DNA of 10,790 nt, from the NCBI GenBank assembly GCA_047607345.1, contig JASGDF010000193.1, positions 1 to 10,790 on the forward strand. Direction: 5' to 3'. The DNA is from Pseudomonas_S sp047607345 (GTDB lineage: Bacteria; Pseudomonadota; Gammaproteobacteria; Xanthomonadales; Xanthomonadaceae). A program made the position numbers and the translations under genes. Positions 6,248-10,790 of the stretch are shown in pieces. How positions within the stretch are numbered: the stretch's first letter is position 1; every line of letters starts with the position of its first letter. The notes beneath the pieces are model-generated. The model searched no databases, was not told the DNA's origin, and saw only the letters and a program-made list of their open reading frames with translations.

Positions 6248-6277
6248 CCCGCGCTGGCCGCATCCGGCCGGCGCGGG
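6248..6277. terminator. Shared hairpin terminator between modC and galD
   Basis: A 13-bp stem (cccgcgc, a T-G wobble, then ggccg at 6248-6260, pairing with 6265-6277) closes on the 4-base loop catc. It begins 25 bases after the modC stop on the plus strand and two bases after the galD stop on the minus strand, so it can end both convergent transcripts. U-runs on either side are poor, so it may act as a barrier or with Rho. Confidence 0.7.
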
Positions 6278-6279
6278 AT

Positions 6280-7338
6280 TCATGCCGGGAACACCCGACC
6301 GTCGAACAGCTTGCGCGCGGTCCGCAGCATCCCCGCGCCACGGATCTCGCCGTCCGGGCCGAGGTCGAGGAAGGCGTCCATCGCGCCGCTCGGATGCTCG
6401 ATCCGGAAGCGCCCGTCCGGCGGCCGCCGCGCCACGCTCGCCGCCGGCCCCTCCGGCAGCAGGCTGGCGGTGGCCAGGCTGATCGCCGCGAACACGCCGA
6501 CCGAAGTGTGTACCCGGTGCGGGATGAAGCTGCGCGAGGTCAGCACCCCGCCGTGCCGTGGCGGCGACACCAGCGCCACCTTCGGCGAGGACGACTGCGA
6601 CACGTCGCCGAGGTTCATCAGCGGCCCGGCCCGCAGCCGGATCGATTCCACCCGCGCCTTCAGCGCCGCATCGGCCTCCAACACCTCCGGCGCCTCATCG
6701 CCGCGCAGGCCGAGGTCGGCCGCGCGCAGCACCACCACCGGCATGCCATTGTCGATCAGCGTCACCTCCACGCCGTCGATCACGTCCACCGCGTGGCCGC
6801 TGGGCAGTAGCGCGCCGCACATCGAGCCGGCGATGCCGAGGAAGCTGAGCTGGACCGGCGCGTGCGTGCCGGGCACCCCGGCGATCGCCGTGTCGCCACG
6901 GTAGTCCACGCGCCTGCCGGGCGTATGCACCTGCGCCAGCGCGACCTCGCCGGTGTTGAGCATATGCACGCGCACCGGCGTGGTGCCGTCGCGCGCCGGC
7001 ACCAGCCCGCGCTCGATCGCCGCCGCCGCCGCCGCCGCGAGCACGTTGCCGCAGCCCTGCGCGGTGGAGACCAGCGCCTTGTCGACGAACACCTGCAAGA
7101 ACAGATAGTCCACGTCGGCGTCTTCGCGGCTCGAACGCGACAGGATCGCCACCTTCGAGGTCAGCGAGGTGCCGCCGCCGATGCCGTCGATCTGCATCGG
7201 ATCGGGGCTGCCCATCACCCGCAGCAGCAGCGCATCGCGCGCGTCCGGGTCGGCCGGCATGTCGTCCGCCAGGAAGCAGGCGGCCTTGGAGGTGCCGCCG
7301 CGCATCCACAGGCAGGGGATGCCGTCCTCAAAGGGCAT
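6280..7338 (-). CDS. galD: 4-oxalomesaconate tautomerase (GalD/LigU, PrpF-like family)
   Basis: Catalyses the allylic shift that converts the 4-oxalomesaconate released by ring cleavage into the isomer used by the hydratase. The 352-residue protein belongs to the PrpF-like family with a duplicated diaminopimelate-epimerase fold and is close in length to Pseudomonas GalD (about 360). It opens IPCLWMRGGTSK, then DGIGGGTSLTSK and STAQGCGN; Lys62 and Cys96 fall where LigU has its proton-transfer residues (Lys66 and Cys100, from memory), the spacing being identical. The second half carries MNLGD (about 257-261) and RSFIPHRVHTSVGV. It is the last gene of the operon, eight bases after ligK, with no obvious ribosome binding site of its own, suggesting coupled translation. 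Other PrpF relatives (2-methylaconitate isomerase) are excluded mainly by the neighbours. Confidence 0.92.
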   Translation of the reverse strand: MPFEDGIPCLWMRGGTSKAACFLADDMPADPDARDALLLRVMGSPDPMQIDGIGGGTSLTSKVAILSRSSREDADVDYLFLQVFVDKALVSTAQGCGNVLAAAAAAAIERGLVPARDGTTPVRVHMLNTGEVALAQVHTPGRRVDYRGDTAIAGVPGTHAPVQLSFLGIAGSMCGALLPSGHAVDVIDGVEVTLIDNGMPVVVLRAADLGLRGDEAPEVLEADAALKARVESIRLRAGPLMNLGDVSQSSSPKVALVSPPRHGGVLTSRSFIPHRVHTSVGVFAAISLATASLLPEGPAASVARRPPDGRFRIEHPSGAMDAFLDLGPDGEIRGAGMLRTARKLFDGRVFPA

Positions 7339-7346
7339 GGCAGGCT

Positions 7347-8033
7347 CTAGACATATTCCAGACCCTTGGCCGCCAGCGTCGCGCGCATGTCGTAGATGTC
7401 CAGGCCCAGCTCGCCGGCCGCCAGGCGCTGGCGCCTGACCTCCTCGCTGGCGAGCCGCTGCTCGGCGGCGGTCAGCACCTGCGCGGCCTCGGCCCGGGCC
7501 ACCACCACCACGCCGTCGTCGTCGGCGACGATCACGTCGCCCGGCTCGACCAGCGCGCCGGCACAGACCACCGGCACGTTGACCGAGCCCAGCGTGGCCT
7601 TGACCGTGCCCTGCGCGGAGATCGCCCGCGACCAGACCGGGAACTGCATCGCGGTCAGGTCACGCACGTCGCGCACGCCAGTGTCGGCGATCAGCCCGAC
7701 GCAGCCGCGCGCCTGCGCCGAGGTCGCCAGCAGATCGCCGAAGTAGCCGTTGTCGCACGGCGAGGTCGGCGCCAGCACCAGAATGTCGCCGGGCCGCACC
7801 TGCTCGATCGCCACGTGCAGCATCCAGTTGTCGCCGGGCGGCGCACTGATCGTGATCGCGCTGCCGGCGATCTGCGCGCCGCGGTAGACCGGCCGCAGGT
7901 ACGCGGCCAGACAGCCGCGACGGCCCTGCGCCTCGTGCACGGTGGCCACGCCGGCGCGCGCCAGCCCCTGGATGACCGCCGGATCGGCGCGCGTGACGTC
8001 GCGCACCACCACGCCTGCCCGATGCTGTCCCAT
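7347..8033 (-). CDS. ligK: 4-carboxy-4-hydroxy-2-oxoadipate aldolase (RraA-like fold)
   Basis: Cleaves 4-carboxy-4-hydroxy-2-oxoadipate into pyruvate and oxaloacetate, the last step of the 4,5-cleavage pathway; relatives also split 4-hydroxy-4-methyl-2-oxoglutarate and decarboxylate oxaloacetate. The product has 228 residues, the normal length for LigK. The RraA-like core is visible: ATVHEAQGR (30-38), PPGDNWMLHVAIEQVRPGD (65-83), GDLLATSA (99-106) and GLIADTGVRD (113-122). Arg121 and Asp122 match the catalytic Arg and metal-binding Asp of class II HMG/CHA aldolases, which need Mg2+ or Mn2+. VIVADDDGVVVV near 175-190 is a family hallmark. The start at 8033 follows the ligJ stop by one base, with a GAGAGG-like site (8041-8046); an upstream in-frame ATG lies inside ligJ and adds 19 non-family residues. 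Also called galC in Pseudomonas. Confidence 0.95.
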   Translation of the reverse strand: MGQHRAGVVVRDVTRADPAVIQGLARAGVATVHEAQGRRGCLAAYLRPVYRGAQIAGSAITISAPPGDNWMLHVAIEQVRPGDILVLAPTSPCDNGYFGDLLATSAQARGCVGLIADTGVRDVRDLTAMQFPVWSRAISAQGTVKATLGSVNVPVVCAGALVEPGDVIVADDDGVVVVARAEAAQVLTAAEQRLASEEVRRQRLAAGELGLDIYDMRATLAAKGLEYV

Positions 8034-8034
8034 C

Positions 8035-9063
8035 TCACTTGCCTCTCTGCTTGAGCGCGCGGTCCAGCCGCGGATACACCCGGCGCGCATTGGTTTCGTA
8101 GATCTTCCTGCGGTCCGCGTCGCTGAGGTACGGCGTCGCGTCGATGTAGCGGCGCGTGTCGTCGTAGGCGTGGCCGCTCTCCGGGTCGATCCCGCGCACC
8201 GCGCCGATCATCTCCGAGGCGAACAGCACGTTGTCCACCGGGATCACCTTGGTGAGCAAGTCGATGCCCGGCTGGTGGTAGACGCAGGTGTCGAAGAAGA
8301 TGTTGTCGAGCAGGTGCTCGCGCAGCGGCGGCTTGTTCAATTCCTGCGCCAGCCCGCGAAAGCGCCCCCAGTGGTAGGGCGCCGCGCCGCCGCCGTGCGG
8401 GATCACGAACTTCAGCGTCGGGAAGTCCTTGAACAGGTCCGAGGTCAGGCACTGCATGAACGCGGTGGTGTCGGCGTTGAGATAGTGCGCGCCGGTGGTG
8501 TGGAAGGCCGGGTTGCACGAGGTGGAGACGTGGATCATCGCCGGCAGCTCGTGCTCGACCATCGCTTCGTAGATCGGGTACCAGTAGCGGTCCGACAGCG
8601 GTGGGGAGGTCCAGTGGCCGCCGGAAGGATCGGGGTTGAGGTTGATCGCGACGAAACCGTAATCGCCCACACAGCGCTCGATCTCGGCCACGCAGCTGCG
8701 GGTGTCCACGCCCGGCGACTGCGGCAGCATCGCCGCGCCGATGAAGTTATCCGGAAACAGCGTGGCGACGCGGTGGCACAGCTCGTTGCAGATCGCCGCC
8801 CAGGCCGCGCTGGTCTGGTAGTCGCCGACGTGATGGGCCATGAAGCTGGCGCGCGGCGAGAAGATCGTCAGATCCGAGCCGCGCTCGCGCATCCTGGCGA
8901 GCTGGTTGTTCTCGATGCTCTCGCAGATCTCGTCGTCGCCGATGCGCAGCGCGGAGACGGCCGGGGTCTGCGCCGGGTCACCAAGCCCGGCGATCTGCCG
9001 GCTGCGCCATTGCTCCAGCGCCTTCGGCGCGGTGGTGTAGTGCCCGTGGATGTCGATGATCAT
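8035..9063 (-). CDS. ligJ: 4-oxalomesaconate hydratase, amidohydrolase type
   Basis: Adds water to the enol or tautomer of 4-oxalomesaconate to give 4-carboxy-4-hydroxy-2-oxoadipate. The 342-residue protein is one residue longer than Sphingobium LigJ and belongs to the amidohydrolase superfamily (decarboxylase-like cog). It opens MIIDIHGHYT, giving His6 and His8; His178 (AMIHVS), His223 (IPHGGGAAPYHWGR) and Glu284 (FASEMIG) also sit at the positions I recall for LigJ zinc and active-site residues (6, 8, 178, 223, 284). FFDTCVYHQPGI is another conserved block. Its ATG overlaps the galA stop by four bases (ATGA), implying translational coupling. It is unrelated to GalB, the PIG-L-type hydratase that does this step in Pseudomonas. 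Some relatives are decarboxylases, but context and residue match make hydratase by far the best call. Confidence 0.95.
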   Translation of the reverse strand: MIIDIHGHYTTAPKALEQWRSRQIAGLGDPAQTPAVSALRIGDDEICESIENNQLARMRERGSDLTIFSPRASFMAHHVGDYQTSAAWAAICNELCHRVATLFPDNFIGAAMLPQSPGVDTRSCVAEIERCVGDYGFVAINLNPDPSGGHWTSPPLSDRYWYPIYEAMVEHELPAMIHVSTSCNPAFHTTGAHYLNADTTAFMQCLTSDLFKDFPTLKFVIPHGGGAAPYHWGRFRGLAQELNKPPLREHLLDNIFFDTCVYHQPGIDLLTKVIPVDNVLFASEMIGAVRGIDPESGHAYDDTRRYIDATPYLSDADRRKIYETNARRVYPRLDRALKQRGK

Positions 9064-10379
9064 GAACTGGCTTCGTCATGCCCGCCGACCTTGGCGGTGT
9101 CCCAGGCCAGACCCTGCTTGGCGTCCTTGCCCGCCACCGAATACAGCGCCTTGGTGTTGCGGGTGGCCTGGAATTCCTCCAGGGTCTGCCCGCGCATCGC
9201 CGCGTAGATGTGCAGGTTGGAGACGCCGATCACCGCGCCGAGCTTTTCGAGCATGAAAAAGATCACGCCGTAGCGGATCATCCCGTCCCAGTCGCGGCGC
9301 CGCACCAGGTCCTTCTCCTGCTCGCTCAGCCCAGCCTCGGCGAAGCTCTGCTCCGGCGCCTCCAGGAAGCGGCGGCGATGCTCCGGCTCGATCAGCGCGT
9401 GCAGGAACTTGTTGATCCGGTAGGCGCGCACGCTGACCTCCAGCGTGAACGGATGCGTGCCCTCGATGTGCTCGATCCCGGCCAGCTCGTAGCCGATGCG
9501 CTGGCGCTGGCGTTCGCCCAGATCGAGCGGCGCCGGCACGTCGCGGTTCTCGTAGATCGCCGTGGCAATGCCGGTCATCGACGGCAGGTAGTATTCCTGG
9601 TGCAGCCTGCGCACGTTGGCCGACAGCGCGCCGCGCATGATCAGCCACATGATCACCTCCGAACCCTCGAAGCCGCCCAGCTCGGCGTACTCGGCCAGGC
9701 GCATCTGCGCGAGCCGCTCCGGGTCGTTCTCGAACAGATCGAGGAACTGGTGGTCCCAGGCGACGTTGTTGAAGCCCGAACGCGCGCCGTGTACCTGGTG
9801 CGACAGTCCGCCGGTGGCGAGGATCGCGACCTTCTGGTCCTCCGGGTAGCTCTCGACCGCGCGCCGCAGCGCCTTGCCGAGGTTGTAGCAGCGCCGCGCC
9901 GACGGGATCGGGAACTGCAGCACGCCCACCACCAGCGGCACGATCGGCACCGGCCACTGCCCGTCGTGCGGCTGGTACAGCGCCGACATCGGCGAGAAGC
10001 AGCCGTGGTCGAGCGGTTTGTCCTGGAAGAACGCCATGTCGAACTCGTCGGCCATCAGCGAGGCACCGATGTGCCGCGCCAGCGCCGAGTCGCCGCGCAG
10101 CGCCGGCAGGTCACGCGCGCCGCCGCCCTCGTCGGCCGGCGCGTACTCGGTGCCGATGCCGAGCGCGAACGCCGAGTAGTGGTCGAAGAAGAACGAGGTG
10201 ACGTGGTCGTTGCAGATCACCAGCAGCGCGTCGGGCCGGTTCTCGTCGAGCCAGCGCCGGACCGGGTCGAACGCCTCGAAGATCGGCTTCCACACCGGGT
10301 CGTTGCGCTTGTTGCCATCGACCGCGAAGCCGATGGTGGGGGTGTGCGAACACGCGATACCGCCAATGATCCTGGCCAT
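9060..10379 (-). CDS. galA: Gallate dioxygenase, LigB-LigA fused extradiol type (GalA/DesB)
   Basis: Opens the gallate ring between C4 and C5 with O2 and Fe(II), giving 4-oxalomesaconate. The 439-residue chain joins a LigB-like catalytic domain (about 1-280) to a LigA-like domain (about 320-415); protocatechuate 4,5-dioxygenase has these as two subunits. Visible residues: iron ligands His12 (CSHTPT), His59 (CNDHVT) and Glu241 (EGSEVIMW), and catalytic His194 (GGLSHQ). Positions recalled for DesB gallate binding are also filled: Thr13, His125, Thr269, Glu378, Tyr392 and Tyr413, each within two residues of the DesB number. This favours gallate over protocatechuate, not proven by reading. The start at 10379 has a strong GGGAGGAG site two bases upstream and begins MARIIGGIACSHTP as in the family; a longer frame from 10469 has no family match. 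First gene of the operon. Confidence 0.95.
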   Translation of the reverse strand: MARIIGGIACSHTPTIGFAVDGNKRNDPVWKPIFEAFDPVRRWLDENRPDALLVICNDHVTSFFFDHYSAFALGIGTEYAPADEGGGARDLPALRGDSALARHIGASLMADEFDMAFFQDKPLDHGCFSPMSALYQPHDGQWPVPIVPLVVGVLQFPIPSARRCYNLGKALRRAVESYPEDQKVAILATGGLSHQVHGARSGFNNVAWDHQFLDLFENDPERLAQMRLAEYAELGGFEGSEVIMWLIMRGALSANVRRLHQEYYLPSMTGIATAIYENRDVPAPLDLGERQRQRIGYELAGIEHIEGTHPFTLEVSVRAYRINKFLHALIEPEHRRRFLEAPEQSFAEAGLSEQEKDLVRRRDWDGMIRYGVIFFMLEKLGAVIGVSNLHIYAAMRGQTLEEFQATRNTKALYSVAGKDAKQGLAWDTAKVGGHDEASS

Positions 10380-10381
10380 GG

Positions 10382-10390
10382 CTCCTCCCT
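10382..10390 (-). promoter_or_regulatory. Ribosome binding site of galA
   Basis: On the minus strand AGGGAGGAG ends two bases before the ATG at 10379; the core GGAGG is four bases from the start. It decides the start over an in-frame ATG 90 bases upstream (10469), which has no such site. Confidence 0.8.
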
Positions 10391-10417
10391 GCGGAATGCC
10401 TTCTGGTAATGGCGGCC

Positions 10418-10482
10418 ATGCTGTTCCGGCAGCGAACACTTGCCAATTCGAAAGTTTTACCGCCGCCATAAGATCATGCTAT
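10418..10482 (-). promoter_or_regulatory. Candidate gal promoter with LysR-type operator
   Basis: On the minus strand TTGGCA (10446-10441, five of six to the -35 consensus) is followed after 17 bp by a poor -10, CAGCAT (10423-10418), giving a start near 10411. Upstream, 10468-10482 (ataagatcatgctat on the plus strand) has an interrupted dyad of the T-N11-A form used by LysR-type regulators, centred about 64 bp before that start, the classical recognition-site distance. Known regulators of gallate operons (GalR) are LysR type. None is in the window, and T-N11-A sites arise often by chance. Confidence 0.35.
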
Positions 10483-10585
10483 TGAGGAATTGATGCAGGC
10501 ACCCCTTCGAGGCTTATTCATGGCAAATTCCCACAGGTAAATCAGCATGTTCCGCGCTGACCATGCCTTTCTTTTTGATTCTGTT

Positions 10586-10616
10586 CGCCTTGGCTATGAA
10601 TGGCATTGCCAAGGCG
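10586..10616. other. Stem-loop upstream of the gal operon
   Basis: A perfect 9-bp inverted repeat (cgccttggc at 10586-10594, gccaaggcg at 10608-10616) surrounds 13 bases that pair again after a T-T mismatch (atg/cat around aatgg). It lies in the A/T-richer 266-bp region between galA and the right-hand repeat, which otherwise shows no gene. No T-run follows on either side, so a terminator for a gene beyond the window is possible but unsupported; a protein-binding dyad or part of the repeat family are alternatives. Confidence 0.4.
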
Positions 10617-10645
10617 TTCGGCCTCGGTCGAGGACGAGCATGCTT

Positions 10646-10790
10646 GTGGGAGGGACTTCAGTCCGCGCCGCAGGAGAACCGACGAGCCATGATGTTCGAC
10701 GCGCCGCCGCGCGAGGCGATGTTTCGGTCGCGGGCTGTTCTGTGGGAGGGACTTCAGTCCCGACGCTTTCCCAGGCAAGCCCGTCGGGAC
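10646..10790. repeat. Second copy of the 96-bp repeat plus REP-like hairpin
   Basis: This segment is collinear with 41-185 in the same orientation, with 6 differences in 145 positions by my count; the core gtgggagggacttcagtcc recurs at 10646 and 10742, again 96 bp apart. The closing arm of the hairpin is cut by the window edge. The left boundary is sharp: sequence before 10646 is unrelated to the repeat. Confidence 0.85.

Noticed and set aside
7942..9207. Plus-strand 421-residue frame across ligJ
   Set aside because: Antisense to a gene with matched metal ligands; composition is typical of a shadow frame.
9078..10409. Plus-strand 443-residue frame across galA
   Set aside because: Antisense shadow of galA with low-complexity Arg/Val/Ala content; galA itself has every catalytic residue and a strong ribosome binding site.
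10380..10469. Thirty-residue N-terminal extension of GalA from an upstream ATG
   Set aside because: No ribosome binding site there, no family resemblance, and it would overlap the candidate promoter; the start at 10379 has AGGGAGGAG.
10542..10778. Small minus-strand frame of 78 residues and a similar plus-strand one at 41-331
   Set aside because: Both are translations of the repeat (the SGLKSLP peptide comes from the repeat core) and run into non-coding sequence.

Overview
The window reads as chromosomal DNA of a high-GC gammaproteobacterium, most likely a member of the Xanthomonadaceae/Lysobacteraceae (Xanthomonas, Lysobacter, Pseudoxanthomonas or a relative). The basis is the strong G/C third-position bias, the gene complement, and the intergenic palindromic repeats built on a gtgggagggacttcagtcc core, which I associate with this family from memory; the genus cannot be fixed by reading alone.

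Layout: (1) 1-200, a tandem 96-bp repeat ending in a long REP-like hairpin. (2) 230-1287, gap (glyceraldehyde-3-phosphate dehydrogenase) on the minus strand with its terminator. (3) A divergent intergenic region holding a perfect FNR/ANR-type box, TTGAT-CCGG-ATCAA, then ompW on the plus strand with a terminator. (4) An S1/P1-type secreted nuclease, possibly translated from a leaderless mRNA, followed 10 bp later by an ETHE1-like MBL-fold protein (probable persulfide dioxygenase). (5) modABC, the molybdate importer, with an unusual structured modA-modB spacer and a short ModC without the C-terminal MOP/TOBE domain. (6) A strong shared hairpin terminator. (7) On the minus strand, converging on modC, the operon galA-ligJ-ligK-galD. 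(8) A regulatory region and a second copy (about 96% identical over 145 bp) of the repeat seen at the left end.

The centrepiece is (7): four tightly packed genes forming a complete route from gallate to central metabolism. GalA, a one-chain fusion of LigB-like and LigA-like domains, opens the ring of gallate to 4-oxalomesaconate; GalD tautomerises it; LigJ hydrates it to 4-carboxy-4-hydroxy-2-oxoadipate; LigK splits this into pyruvate and oxaloacetate. Catalytic residues known from the characterised relatives (DesB, LigJ, LigU, HMG/CHA aldolase) are present at matching positions in all four. The hydratase is the Sphingobium-type LigJ, not the Pseudomonas-type GalB. A candidate LysR-type operator and a weak promoter lie upstream of galA with conventional spacing, but no regulator or gallate transporter is in the window.

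No CRISPR array, tRNA, rRNA, transposase or prophage gene was seen. I found no wholly unknown system; the most noteworthy points are the gallate operon, the matching repeats at both ends, the FNR-type box, the short ModC and the possible leaderless nuclease mRNA.
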